64,000 nucleotides of DNA from Branchiostoma floridae (Eukaryota > Chordata > Leptocardii > Amphioxiformes > Branchiostomatidae). Each line of letters starts with the position of its first letter. Within the stretch, counting starts at the first letter, position 1. Positions 38,301 to 48,200 of the stretch are shown one piece after another. The position numbers and the translations under genes are program-made. The stretch is taken from assembly GCF_000003815.2 (NCBI RefSeq), contig NC_049994.1, positions 8,453,320 through 8,517,319 of the forward strand, written 5' to 3'. A model generated the notes under the pieces. The model was not told the DNA's origin. It saw nothing but the letters and a program-made list of their open reading frames with translations, and made no database searches.

Positions 38301-39732
38301 GCGACTGTACATGTCTGATGTAATGTAGAAAATGAATATAACGCACTATATATAACGTCAGTTCACATTTATCCGTGGGAGTAATTAACCTATATCCGTT
38401 AAGACAGGGCAAGTCGAAGGATAGTGATTTTAAACTATACCATTTTGAAGTTTGAAACCGTCATCTGCCGACTTGATATCCCTAAATACCCTGATTTTAA
38501 AAACAACGGATATTTGCTACCCCGTGGGTAAAAATGGACTAGCGTTATACAGTAGAAGCCGCTTAATTTCACACCCCATTCGCCAGTGCTTTTCGTGCAA
38601 TTATCCGAATGGTGCAACAAAGCGAAGTTATTAAGCTGGCCCGCACAACCGTGACTGGATTTGGAGATTCCGTGCAGTTAACAGAAGTGTGCTATTATCC
38701 GTTGTGCAATTAACTGGCTTCTACTGTATATAGAACGACTGGTATAATTATTAAACTTTAAGTAACGCCAGGTTTATTTGGCAGCTTTTCCTTGGTGGAA
38801 GTATCTGTAAGGGCGGCCCCGTGAAGGTGACCCACGACCCTGAGCTGAAGCAGCAGCCCGATCCCCTGGTGCTGAACGGGCGGGTGAAGGCCGGCTCGGC
38901 CCCGCAGATGCTGCAGCTCAGTCTCGATGGCAAGCGGCTCTACGTCACCACATCTCTGTACAGCGGCTGGGACAAACAGTTCTACCCGGACATGATCACG
39001 TGAGATATATTTCACTCACTTTCAATTGTAGATAAGACGAAAATCAAAGCAATGTAGTCATTTTAAAGATTGCTTTGTGATTAGAAAAGATAGTGACACT
39101 CATGTTTCGCCGGCCACCTAATTGTATGGAGGTTTTCTTACTCTCTTATATCGTATAGGTAGTAGAGTTTTAAGATTTACTCTGTATCTACTTTTTTGCA
39201 GTTTATATTTGACCATACAAAAGTTACTTTACTTTTTGTCGTGTCAATAAAGCTTGCTTTAATATGTGTATGTGATTTCACCAAATTTTGAAAATGGAAT
39301 ACGGAATGTTGGTACATGAAATAAATCAGCTATGAGTAAAGAAATACAATACTGATACATATCAATCACACAGTAATATAGATAGAAGTTTACAAAATAT
39401 GGCAAAATATTGATATTGTTCCAAAACAATAATTTCGTAGATTATTTCAGCTTTCCGATTTTCATTGTGGTTTGGCCGGCCGGCCCCATTAATTTTATTT
39501 CTCAGTCAAAAGTTACACGTTAACGTATCCTAAAATGTCATTCTAACGTTTTCATTTTCATCTTTGCAGAGAGGGTTCCTTGATGTTCATTGTTGACGTG
39601 AACACCGATGTTGGAGGCCTGTCCCTGAACCAGAACTTCCTGGTGGACTTCGGGCAGGAGCCGCATGGCCCCGTGCTGGCTCACGAAGTGCGCTACCCGG
39701 GCGGAGACTGTAGCTCCGACATCTGGCTGTAA
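24367..39732 (+). CDS. SELENBP1: Selenium-binding protein 1 / methanethiol oxidase
   Basis: Cytosolic beta-propeller enzyme oxidising methanethiol to H2O2, formaldehyde and H2S. Exons 2-11: 33116-33277, 33533-33597, 34034-34219, 34938-35058, 35747-35929, 36705-36886, 37371-37449, 37737-37858, 38785-38999, 39570-39732. Exon 1 is the four bases ATGG, here placed at 24367-24370; 28850 and 30792 are equally compatible. All phases close, giving about 493 aa (human about 472). The sequence follows the family end to end: [31 protein letters not shown] (with the Cys reported to bind selenium), [56 protein letters not shown], and the terminal [15 protein letters not shown]. An unusual extra N-terminal stretch of about 18 residues is encoded by the start of exon 2 ([19 protein letters not shown]), partly cysteine- and serine-rich. 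The first intron of the longest form is 8.7 kb and full of repeats. Confidence 0.95.
25389..25506 (+). repeat. Tandem duplication, 59-60-bp unit x2
   Basis: Two adjacent near-identical copies of a unit with ATGTACCGTGCGTTTTTACG and CAGCCCTTCAAATAAACG. No coding function is visible. Lies in the first SELENBP1 intron. Confidence 0.85.
25678..25902. mobile_element. Fold-back element with 10-bp flanking duplication
   Basis: About 225 bp. The left end carries four tandem ATAACCCGGA units after GGGTATTTAGCGG. The right end carries the inverted set (TTATTCCGGG units, then CCGGTAAATACCC). GCGTTGACGG flanks both sides (25668-25677 and 25903-25912), a likely target-site duplication; 9-11 bp is typical of Mutator-like transposons. 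No coding capacity, so non-autonomous. Confidence 0.75.
26805..27112. repeat. 42-bp minisatellite, about 7.5 units, upstream of the C76-like ORF
   Basis: Unit of the form actGTGCATTTTGCACacaccagac…cGTGCCATTGAGCac. Each unit holds two dyads, GTGCA-ttt-TGCAC and GTGC-cattga-GCAC. Units at about 26805, 26848, 26888, 26930, 26972, 27014, 27056, with a degenerate last half unit near 27098. It stops about 37 bp before the ATG of the ORF at 27149. Because the unit length is a multiple of three, it is open in several frames on both strands; those frames are not genes. Confidence 0.92.
27149..28306 (+). CDS. C76-like (herpesvirus tegument-type) cysteine peptidase ORF, probably transposon-borne
   Basis: Intact single-exon ORF of 385 codons from a true ATG to TAG. 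Residues 1-170 look like the deubiquitinase fold of herpesvirus large tegument proteins (peptidase family C76): HQGDIIF with Gln12, GKQCTANAL with Cys26, [18 protein letters not shown], and YFVYDSHAR with Asp156 and His158, i.e. a Gln/Cys/Asp-x-His active site with family-like spacing. Related cysteine-peptidase domains are known to me in animal Helitron-type and virus-derived ORFs. Residues about 330-380 contain a repeated (Q)Rx[15 protein letters not shown] motif, which in such proteins precedes longer domains; here the ORF stops, so it may be a truncated 5' part or a free-standing peptidase. It lies in the first SELENBP1 intron, same strand, and its base use (AT-rich, A-rich coding strand) differs from the GC-rich SELENBP1 exons. 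Confidence 0.6.
   Translation: MCESILSGKYHQGDIIFSGDNRGKQCTANALMAVVNHSTCRQAITWTSTDLDGVLFQGDALYTYIKPSLRSGVEFLSVDDIPDYLQLYNNTVRVSIKESYTGDIFATEAVYPYYTLKKALEAAFAESNTCLFITAHGITGSTVALLHADNKYFVYDSHARSPITALPDSHGTSTLSMHSSNSNLVSFLQQLNWNTTCNFEVVPVQAENVFLSVEPTGIHIINLTSNVSSMIESENCFQVQQQHTYTLVKPEFVSTKENLQQPNTAFPFAPHCNQSTGKNIVPCTTSKHPSAMPENRNEGLLNQLVMSPNAASNLNDKKVQGLAIQSAICKDKQEKQTYQQKTESLAEQRTSYKAKKANETCEQKAAQQRASYKANKGFQPTSHRF
28343..28378 (+). pseudogene. Fragment duplicating part of the C76-like ORF
   Basis: About 35 bp after the stop codon repeat an internal segment of the ORF near 27724-27758: both read ACTGGAACACAACATG, then AATTTTGAGGT. It suggests a decayed second copy or an internal rearrangement of the element. 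Confidence 0.6.
28575..28820. mobile_element. MITE with about 48-bp terminal inverted repeats
   Basis: Left end TAAAGGTGGCATCTCACTGC, right end its inverse (GCAGTGAGATACCACCTTA). The arms continue through GGTGCGGCACTGCGGG. 246 bp, no coding capacity. It ends 30 bp before the candidate SELENBP1 exon 1b. Confidence 0.85.
28850..28853 (+). other. Alternative SELENBP1 first exon candidate 1b
   Basis: ATGG directly followed by GTGAGT, in the phase needed by SELENBP1 exon 2. It lies about 30 bp downstream of the fold-back at 28575-28820, so that element would form part of its promoter or 5' UTR. Confidence 0.4.
29877..29957. repeat. Small fold-back
   Basis: CTCCATAGCAGGCTCTCTG at the left and CAGAGAGCCTGGTATGGGG at the right are imperfect inverted repeats about 80 bp apart, in the first SELENBP1 intron. 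Confidence 0.5.
30302..30480. mobile_element. GGGCCC-terminus fold-back, copy 1
   Basis: About 180 bp with ends TTTCCAAACAGGGGCCCAGTC and the inverted CCGGGCCCGGGTTTGGAAA. The same architecture, including a shared ATGGGCA…TTTGTGTA interior, is found at 56214-56397. A partial third copy lies at 41705-41800. Confidence 0.75.
30792..30795 (+). other. Alternative SELENBP1 first exon candidate 1c
   Basis: ATGG directly followed by GTAAGT, again in the phase needed by exon 2, and the closest candidate (2.3 kb upstream). If used alone, the C76-like ORF would lie upstream of the gene and not in an intron. Confidence 0.4.
32210..32455. repeat. (CT)n polypyrimidine microsatellite
   Basis: About 245 bp of CT repeats with scattered CC/TTT interruptions on the plus strand, in the first SELENBP1 intron. 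Such long homopurine-homopyrimidine tracts can form triplex DNA. Predicted Arg/Glu proteins across it are artefacts. Confidence 0.97.
33614..33822. mobile_element. TTCGCGG-family MITE, copy 3 of 3
   Basis: Starts TACTGTAAATGCATTTAAG and ends ACATTTCTGCATTTACA. It is the cleanest copy, with TTCGCGGTGGATTTAAGTTC blocks and inverted CCGCGAACATTAATCCACCG. It lies 17 bp downstream of SELENBP1 exon 3. Confidence 0.85.
34371..34551 (-). mobile_element. tRNA-derived SINE
   Basis: On the minus strand the head reads CATAACTGGTAGAGCGC (A-box-like) and GAGTTTGATACCC (B-box-like), about 30 bp apart, followed by an unrelated body of about 100 bp. This is the layout of a tRNA-derived SINE. Lies in SELENBP1 intron 4. 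Confidence 0.75.
35318..35425 (+). repeat. Dispersed repeat with TACGCCAAAAAGC…CAACTGGATATG
   Basis: A block of about 75 bp (CAACTGGATATGGTTTTGGA then AACAGTCAGACGTTTCAGA) recurs near 41505-41585 and, inverted, at 62805-62890; a shorter related piece lies near 62622-62690. Probably the tail of an interspersed element; class not determined. Confidence 0.75.
35968..36130. mobile_element. CTCCAAGCAG fold-back in SELENBP1 intron 6
   Basis: Left end CTCCAAGCAGATCCTACGG and right inverted end TGTAGGATCTGCTTGGGG, 163 bp. A related copy with CCAAGGAGTGTGTTTGGC and CTCCTTGGCCAG interior lies at 58997-59153. The left CTCCAAGCAG end is shared with 3971-4180. Confidence 0.75.
36455..36540 (+). repeat. 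Short dispersed repeat, copy 2 of 2
   Basis: Matches 19565-19655 in the same orientation across GTTTCTTGTTAGAAGACACC and TTTTCAAGGCCGCCATAC. In SELENBP1 intron 6. Confidence 0.75.
36654..36700 (+). repeat. Tail of the 5S-linked repeat abutting SELENBP1 exon 7
   Basis: GGTACCTACTGGCTGCAAA here is identical, base for base, to the minus strand near 62927-62945, the downstream part of the 5S-derived element. It ends within a few bases of the exon 7 acceptor at 36704. Confidence 0.6.
36995..37066 (+). repeat. Dispersed repeat with AATAGCCACAGGCTAGT
   Basis: Shared with 51845-51916: TTTG(C/T)AATAGCCACAGGCT, then TGCTGAA…CCAACCAAT. About 70 bp, class unknown. Confidence 0.7.
38046..38276 (+). repeat. 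Dispersed repeat with GGATATATCC motif, copy 2 of 2
   Basis: Inverted counterpart of 15893-16110. Contains GCCAGGGTTGGCCGCTGAC, GTCCCTAACTTC and two GGATATATCCGG motifs. In SELENBP1 intron 9. Confidence 0.75.
38550..38726. mobile_element. pogo-like MITE with TA target duplication
   Basis: 177 bp flanked by TA on both sides (38548-38549, 38727-38728). Terminal inverted repeats CAGTAGAAGCCGCTTAATT and AATTAACTGGCTTCTACTG. The CAGTA-type ends with TA duplication match the pogo/Tigger branch of Tc1/mariner transposons. Internal repeats of GTGCAATTA type occur. No transposase. Confidence 0.85.
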
Positions 39733-41188
39733 ACAATTTCAAGGCGTTCATCAGGAGTTATGTTAGGTCGCGCGATCGTCCTACGATTACTAACTTCATC
39801 ACGACAAAATGTGCGTCTCCTGCAAAGTGCAAATGTCTTGGTACACAAAATGCTGTTTTGGATCCATGTATGTGGTTGGTTCTGTCACAGCTTTAAAATA
39901 CTTTGGAATCAAAATCGTGCGACGATCGCACGATTTATGTGACCGCGCCCTTGACACCAAAATATAACATTATATTTAACAATAAAAAGCAATGAATAAA
40001 TAATAGCAATAAATGATAGCAATATTCACTTTGAAAAACATACCCGTCTTTTTAGTCGCTGTGTCGAACTGGTGTACATATCCAATGTGCCGTCACATGT
40101 AGCCAACCTCAAATTTGTTGCAGATATCATTAGTTTGAAAAAATCTTTTGACAACAAAACATTCAATAACATATATTTGACGAAAAAATATTGTTAGCTT
40201 TGTTCTTTTTTTCAAATAATCAGAAAACGTGATATTTTGGTGTCATAGGTTCTTTAAAAGTCTGTGCTCCAGTGCATGTCCTTCGCCAAAAAGGAGGACA
40301 ATTGGCCTCCGAAAGTGATACTTTCTCATATAAATATGTCATAATATCAAACGTGATACATTCCGTACACAGGGTCAGTAGTGATTCACATACTTAATTT
40401 TTTTACTGATATCACAGTTAGAATTGGAAAACGTATGTTCCAAAGCAGAAACGCTCAACGTGATGTTGTTGGTGTATCCCATGAGTCCCGATATCAATGT
40501 AACCAGTGTATGATACCACATTCAGATTATAATTGTGTTTTGATATAACAATTGATTTTCATAGTTACGAATGTATTTCAGGGATAAATCTAATGGAAAC
40601 TGGTGGTATTTACCGATCAGAAGATTTGGTGTCAGTTGTGCTCACTTTGCTTTTAAAATGTTGTAATTTCGTGAACAAGTGCGTAGCAATGATACTATAC
40701 ATTAGACAAAGTATTGGTGACACAAATCGCGTGAATTGTAGTATTTTCAAACTGATAAAGATGTAGTACAATGAGTACTAAAATTTGAATTAAAAGACAA
40801 ATCGTAACCCATATCAGAATATATTTTGAAAATTATATATCTTGGAATATAATAAAGATGCTGGTAAAATAATCTAATTTTTGTCCGTATTGCTATAAAA
40901 TCTTTACTTTACCATCAAGTAATGACTACTTTGTGCAGTCTATGATATATTCTGTCACTATTGAGAATGCACTTGCAGTCGTCTTTGACCACGAAGGACT
41001 ACCAAGACTTTGCAGTAGACATTGTTTTCAGAATTTGAGTGACATACGCCGTGATATGTTTGTCCGATATTTTAACAACTCATAGAAATTGAAAAAAGTA
41101 AATCATCTTATATCATAATATATTATATTATATGGATTGTAAAATAATTAATAGATACAGATAATAATTCATTGATAAACAATAGAGT
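39733..41188. other. Convergent 3' region between SELENBP1 and the D-amino-acid oxidase gene
   Basis: AT-rich sequence holding the SELENBP1 3' UTR and, towards the right, the 3' UTR of the oppositely transcribed oxidase gene. No further exon seen. Confidence 0.6.
39981..40013 (+). terminator. SELENBP1 polyadenylation signals
   Basis: Three AATAAA hexamers (39981, 39995, 40008) about 250-280 nt after the SELENBP1 stop codon. This spacing is reasonable for a 3' UTR end. Confidence 0.6.
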
Positions 41189-44100
41189 TCAGAGACGGGA
41201 CTTGGTGCTCTTTTCCTGCAGAAGTTGTTTCACCATGAGCGCAACTTCTTTGGCACATCCAAGGGACCACGTGATGCCATTGGCTCCATGACCATAGTTG
41301 TGGATAACCTAAAGAGATATGAAAATATCACATAATCTTCATGTACATATCGATGGAAATATAAATTTACTTTCAAATCCAGTGGGTAGACTGTTCCTTC
41401 GCTTTGCATTCCGGAGGTCCCAAACACAATGCTTTGTCATATAAATGGTACATGCTACGTTCTCTTTTGAGTACCCATTACTTAAGAGAAAGTCCAAAAA
41501 GAAGATACTGAAGCAACTGGATGTGATTTTGGAAACGGTCAGACGTTTCAGATAGCATCCACTGTCTTTAGTCAGTGACACTAAAATGATCTGGGAGAAA
41601 CTGGTCTTAAATAGCCTAACAAAGAATGCAAAAGAGCTGACGACAATTTTGAACGAAAAGTGTGATGTGAAAGACACAATAATACAAAGACTTAAAGAGA
41701 GTAGTCGTGGGCAGTATCTGTACATATCTTCACGTGTACATTTCTATTTATCGTTTCCACAAACAGCCCGGCCGGGTCCCAGTTTGGAGCTGTGACGATA
41801 GCCTTACTTGATTCATAGTACGAACCTGAACACTTCTTCCTGACAAGGGATCCGTTTTCTTCTCGCTTTCCAGTCTGATACTCTCCCTCATGGGTCTGAG
41901 TCCAGTTTTCTCTTCTAGGACTTCTGCATCCTGTTTAAGATTATATTTTTTCAATAAATCCAAAATATAAATTCAATATCAAGACACACAGAAAGGTGTA
42001 AAGTAAACTGCTGAAATTGTATTAATCAAAGCTAAATGTGACGAATGACACGCGTCACACTCCTATCATATATACTGTCCATTGCATACTTTGGGGTCTT
42101 CCAATGGAAGTGGTTTTTGATTCCTACGGCATAGACAGAAATCGATTGAACATATTTCTATTGATATTTATAATCTTATTTTCTGTAGAATCTTAAATCA
42201 TGTTAATTTTGTTAACAAGCAATACAAACCGAGTCTAGCAAAATTCTATCATTCGCACAATCTTGCGCACAATTCTAGATCTGTTCCTTTTTTTTTTAAA
42301 TTTCGATCCGCCATTGATGTGTTTCTTCAGTATACGACATTCTAAACAAATCATACTTCATTGACCATTCACTGTATTGTCTACATTTCATACCTTAAGC
42401 GCTGGGAATGCAGCCGTGACGCCTTTCCAAATCATCTCGGTGTCACGTGGGTCATTGTGCAAGTCCCATCTTCCGTCTTGTCTGATCCCACCAATCAGGG
42501 TAGAGTTAGATCTATGGCGTGACGAAGTTAGCAAAATTCAAATCACGGAGGTCACAAAAGCTAAAAAAAGTCCTTCTATGTTCTAAATGAGAGCACACTG
42601 GTCAATCTCATCATCATAATCAATGTAAGCAACATGTTACGAGAGAACATGAAATGGATAAATTTCGGTCAATTGTTTATTTGTTTGCTTGTTTGTTTGT
42701 TTGTTTGTTTGTACTCACCCGCCAACGATATAAGGAATTCCCGGGATGTAGGAATGCTTTCCCTCAAGAAGCATCCAGTGTTTCACCCACGGAGCCTTCA
42801 CCTGGAAATAATCAGCTGTTTGTTTGTTTGTTTGTTTGTTTGGTTGGTTGGTTGGTTGGTTGGTTGGTTGTTAGTCTAAGCGTGAGTCTACTGTTACGTG
42901 AATACTACAGAGTGACTGCCTGCTAGGATGTAAGGCGGATAGGTTGGTAGATATTTGGAGAGTTATAAGCCTGGTTTGGCTCTGGTCCAAAGTTGTAGAC
43001 AGGTTAGAAGTTATTGCATGAAGGTAGAGCATGTATTGATGCCTCATGGCTACATTCAGCTCGTTAGGGGTACCTATTCAAAGGTTCTTTCAAAATGTAT
43101 GTGGTGTGTTTGTACTTGTTAAAAGTTGGACTTATAAAGGTATTAGTTTTGACTGAAAGATGAGCTATCAGAAAATCATATGCAACAAAGGAAAACTTTT
43201 ATTTCATGTTGTTTCTTCTAAAGACTTTGCCTTTTCGATATACACGTAATTCGACCTACCCTCATAACTTGTCCCCTTGACGGGAAGACTTTGGTATCGC
43301 CCACCAGATCGTGCGCTCCAACGCCTGAACAGTTGATGATGACGTCATAGTCCAACGATAACTTGAGCGGAAAGACGTCATTGTGTTAGTAGTGTGTCAA
43401 ACATCATCATTAATTCTATAAAATCCAGAACACTATAAAATATTTACTCTGGTGTGATATATACTGATACAGTCCTTACATGATTTCATTGAAACATGCA
43501 GCAATTGATATTACCGCCAAAAATCATTAATGTGTTAGCACATGATTGATGAAATCGTTATCTATATATTTCTAAATGTTCGATCATACCTCATCTAAGG
43601 ACTGGACTTTCCTCTCTACAAACTTCACTCCTCGGTCCTTTAACCTGTAGGTATAAAGCAGAACAGATATCATGCATAAACCTTATATAAAAAATTTAAA
43701 GAAACTGGTGATATAAAGAGTATCAGAAGAAATAGTACAAACCTGTTGGTGACCCATGGGAGGAAAAGCCTGCTCTCCAACATAAAGGTGGTACAGAAGA
43801 ATCCGTCCCTACAAAGAAGAAAATAAAAACTGCTAATTTTGCCTATAACATGTATGATAGAGATAACGCCAATAGCGCAGATAGAAACTTACAAATGTTT
43901 AACTAAATTTATAACAAACAATAACGCTGTTAACGTCCTTATCACCTATAATGACCTACAAAAATTATTTTAAAAAACTTCTTTATTAACCTACTTGTAC
44001 TCCGGAAACAGGTGCGTTAATTCCCATTTGGTTGGATGACGGTATCCTTGGACGAGGTCCTTCCAATCAGGATCCTGCAGAAATATTAATAGATAGTGAG

Positions 44101-45240
44101 CAACCCAAGAAAGTAAGTAAAAAAACTTAAACGCTTCTTTCCCAAGAATGAAACGCTTCTTTCCCAAGAATGAAATTGCAATAAACTGAATCATTCATAA
44201 AGAAGAAAAGTCCTAAATGTCCCACCTGAAAATCTGCATGCATCCAGACGATCCAACCCGACTGAAGGAACACACCTATCTCAGGTGCGTACGGGGTCTT
44301 CAGCAGACTGGTTAAGTACTCTTGGGACCACTTCAACCACTGCCTATAGAAAGAGTATAAAGATCAAGTGTCAGATTTTCTGGACAGGTTAGCTAAATGC
44401 ACGTTCGTCTATTGAAAAATGAAGAGATATTTGATCGTACAATCTTAAATAAGTCACATACTGCATGTTATACTGCAGGATTCATATTCATGTTCGCTGG
44501 GCTAAAATTTTTCACGGTGCCAAATACTTATCTGTATGTTTAACTTACAGGAAAACCCTACAGTTTCGCAGAATGTACTAATCTAAAGATATCGCCAGTT
44601 TGTTGCTGTGCTATCACACCTTTGTATTAGAATAAGATGTTTCACAACGTGTCATGCGAGCTCATTTGTGTTGGTAGCAAATGCAAACATAGTACAATGC
44701 TAAACGTTCTTCCAACACAAAGGTATACACGGATTAAATTTTCAACGACCACTGTCTTATGACAAATCACTTCAGAACGTAAACTTTACAGACAATTGAT
44801 CTTGTTAACACGTGATCTTGCGGATACGTGACGTCAGCAATTGGTCAAACGTGCCAGAAAGTTTATAACGCCCACCGTCTCTTTTGAGTGATGGCTGGAG
44901 TACCCTGATGTATATGGCCTCCTTTAACGTTATACCTCTTCCTAAGTTTGCACAAAGTTAAGTTAAGTTAACGTTTCTGAATGTGTGTAGTGGTTACATG
45001 ATCAATTACTTATCTTCACTCTATCTACTGTTAGATAAAAGACTTCTTTGTTTACATTTCTCTTTCTGTCATTTTTCTTCTCGGTGGGCACCAAATCCCA
45101 GCAGCGACGTCACTAGTCGTGTTCGGAGAGAACTTGTCGGCCATGACAGTCATCTTCAACCCTGCCGTCCCACAATCCTCCACGATACGCAGGGCTGAGG
45201 ACAATCCCACAATTCCCGCGCCAACCACCACGACCTTCAT
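41189..45240 (-). CDS. DDO: D-aspartate / D-amino-acid oxidase
   Basis: FAD enzyme deaminating D-amino acids to keto acids, NH3 and H2O2 in peroxisomes. Ten exons close in phase (331 aa): 45240-45092, 44343-44226, 44074-43995, 43808-43743, 43644-43590, 43361-43260, 42801-42719, 42511-42394, 41930-41826, 41308-41189. The N-terminus MKVVVVGAGIVGLSSALRI is the GxGxxG FAD-binding fold, followed by the DKFSPNTTSDVAAG signature. INCSGVGAHDL, SRGQVMRVKAPWVKH, LIGGIRQDGRWDL and TGLRPMRESIRLE follow in family order, and HNYGHGANGITWSLGCA is the C-terminal oxidase motif. The protein ends KSTKSRL, an SRL-type peroxisomal signal. Mid-protein matches lean to DDO (NCSGxG, RQDGRWDL), others to DAO (DPDWKDLVQGYR, RGVKFVERKV), so the substrate cannot be decided. 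The exon 1 donor is the weak TTTG/GTGCCC. Confidence 0.93.
41705..41800. repeat. GGGCCC-terminus fold-back, partial copy
   Basis: Carries the right-hand half of the element seen at 30302-30480 and 56214-56397 (GTTTCCACAAACAGCCCGGCC). Ends 26 bp before the start of an oxidase exon. Confidence 0.6.
42675..42868. repeat. (GTTT)n and (GGTT)n microsatellites flanking an oxidase exon
   Basis: TTTG repeats at about 42675-42710 end within a few bases of the 3' side of exon 42801-42719. A second array of TTTG then GGTT repeats lies at 42821-42868 on its other side, only about 20 bp from the exon. Confidence 0.9.
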
Positions 45241-48200
45241 GGTGTCCTTGGGTATTTCAGTTTCTAAAGAAAAGTAGATATGAATATAACAAGAAAATGA
45301 ATTACACAATGGAACAACAAAATACAACTGTCGTTATTTTTCTAGGAAAAATTGAAGTGTAAGTAAAATAAATAATCATGTAAGGCATCTCTGAAGCTAT
45401 ATACATTCCAAATATCATGAAGATCCGTCAACCAAAAATTCCTGAGTTGTTCCCCCCTAAAGGGATGATGCAACTACTCAGGCGTGGACAAATTCCTGAC
45501 ATACCTCTGGAATTTTGGGAATTCTTGTCAAACGGACGCACAATATACTATTAGGCTAGCCCCTGAGGCGTAGCCAAAAAAAGAAACGTAACACACAAAC
45601 ACATCGCCCAATTCCCTGATCTACAACGCAGGCGCAACGTACTGTACGTCATAATTTGACATAAGGCCACATCAAGTGAATTTTTTGGATGACATGGCTG
45701 GTTTCGGGAGAAAAAAAAACAAAGAAATTCTATTTCTTCCAGAGATGGTCAACATGCCGAGGAAACGTTGAAAATTTGAAAATATGTCGTGTGGTAGCAT
45801 TGTGGGAGTGCCACCAGTTCAGTGGTTGTAGATGTGACACCGGTGCATATGGTAGCCCTAAATCTAGTTGACAGCTAAAACTAGGCTGCCAAAGTTCTGT
45901 TACGTTTGCACTTCTTAGATAGAGGAAGAAAAGATCATGTTATTTTTACTTAAGTTCTTGCTACAACGTTTGTGATCTACATTTTCGAACAAAATTAGGT
46001 ACAATACTATAATGTATCCTGTATTTTACCCATCTTTTTTTCGCCCTTTTGCATTAGACTTGGAGTCTTTAGATGATGTCATCCATATAATTTCCTTGCT
46101 GTTGCTGTTGCCTAATGGTCATCAACCGTTACAGAAAAATCTTTATTGGCACAAGAAAAATACAGCGACTTTGCTAATGTCTTAATCTACACCTATATAC
46201 ATATAACGGGCCCGTTACATATATATGAACATATAAACATATGCAAAATGAGCAACAAGCAGATATATATAGAGGAATCAACCTTTTCAAAAAACTAAAG
46301 TCACCCTTTGTCCCTTTGTTTGGTACCAAATTGCCATTTTTGGGGACCTGGCCCATGGACTAATATATGAAAACATATACATGCTGAATTCAACATATAG
46401 TTTACACCACTGGTTCAAAGATTGTGTCCCTAGTCCCTGACCCTTGTACCGACTGTTGCTAAATGTACATCTGCACATGTGCAAATACGTACTTTGACCC
46501 AGGCCACATGCCCCTCCCCCTAATCTTACTGTATTGTTTGTGTGTTTTGTTGAGAAAATGTAAAACGTTTTGGGACGTGTTTTTATGCGACTGCCTATCT
46601 CATCTTTACTACAGTATTTTCCCCACAACATCTAACGTTAACATTGATATCGTAACTTGAGTACCACATTATGGTTGTACGTTGTAACCCTGGCAGTGCA
46701 CATAGCGTGTAGTAGAGACTAAAAATAGGAGCACACAACATATTCTGCATGGAATCGAAATCCCCTAAGATCAAACTGCACTGAATCTTTGGCGATATGA
46801 TATCACTTTGATTTGAAACTTCAGAGTCTGATTATAGACGACATTTGGAACGATCCCACATGCCCCGTGGGCCGTTTCAAAGCTAGAAAATGCACGAGAA
46901 ACGAGGCCAGTATGTGAGCAGTAGCTTTGCGTCCATCGTTCGGACTGTTCATAACATTACAGCATATATGCAACAGGTCATAGTGTACGACTGCACCATA
47001 TCTATGTCTATGTGTTAAAAGGTGGGAAACAAGCATATGATACTTACGACTGTACCTAGAAACTGTGCATGCAGCTTGTAATGGGGCCTCACTACTGGCA
47101 ATGCTTAGTGCGGAGCATCCTTGTACGTGTCAGTCATTGAGTCAACCTTGAACTTAGAGGTCATGAACTTGTTTTGAGTGCCAAAAACCAGGTTACCATA
47201 TAGAGTCGCATAGAGGTCATCGGGCGATTCCATTTCGTAAGTAAGGCCGGGTTTTAAAAAAAATGTCCAGTCCGGACTGCGGAAAAACCAATCCAGTCCG
47301 GTTTGGGGGCGGAAAAAAAAACAGTCGTCCGACTTGTTTTTCGTGTAGCTACGTCCCCTGGCAGGAAATAACAGAATTGCATGGTGTGTTCCCGCAGAGC
47401 GCAATGATTGGATGCATGCGCATATGCGCTACGTTTACGTTAGATTCAGACAGATTGGCGACACTTTTTAAAGCGAACCGGCTAGCTAATGGCGCAATGT
47501 CACAAAACTTTTTTTTTATTTCTTATGTATGTAATGTACATCCATCCAAGAATATCATACAATTTATGACGCACTGATTGTGCTTTGTAATACACAATTA
47601 TTAAGCGGTTCCGTTAGCATAATAACGTAACGTTACAATCAGAACGATTGTTGTTACTTGTCCAAAATATTTACAGGTGGATTTCAAATACGAGGGCTAC
47701 CAGATAAACATTAGGTCACAATGACTTAACTTTATGATTGACATCCGCGCGCGCATTGATTTTCGCCTGTTCTAAAAAAAACTGTGGTCACATGTTACCC
47801 AATAGCATCTCTGGTCAATCAGAATTTCATGCTTGCCAGAGGATCTGATCTCCATGGTAAGGGACACATGGTCAGGGCATATGGCCGCAGCACCCTTTAA
47901 CCTTCTTTATTTTATTTTTTAACAAGAATAACAATCATTGATAAACATATTTGAAATGGCGACTTACAGTCTTACTGGAGGTGAACATAAGACAAACCAT
48001 ATATATTTAGTCCTGTGGTTTAGCAGCATTTGGGGCTGGATTTTTCTTTTCGCCCGCGCTCATTAGTTTTGGGGTCTCCAGGCCAGAGGATGTCATCAAT
48101 AAAATTAAGTTAAGGGGGTGTATTCTAAGGGTAGTTGAGGAGAGATCACAAAGTTTGTGAACTGAGAGTTTATTTGCATTCTTTATTCTTAGTTATGATT

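Noticed and set aside
41339-41725. 128-codon minus ORF overlapping a D-amino-acid oxidase intron
   Set aside because: Covers a dispersed repeat and has no oxidase sequence; the flanking oxidase exons splice in phase without it.
47105-47404. 99-codon minus ORF with repeated SPDW/LDWF motifs
   Set aside because: The repeats come from duplicated CCAGTCCGG-type DNA around poly-A/poly-T runs, with no flanking exons.
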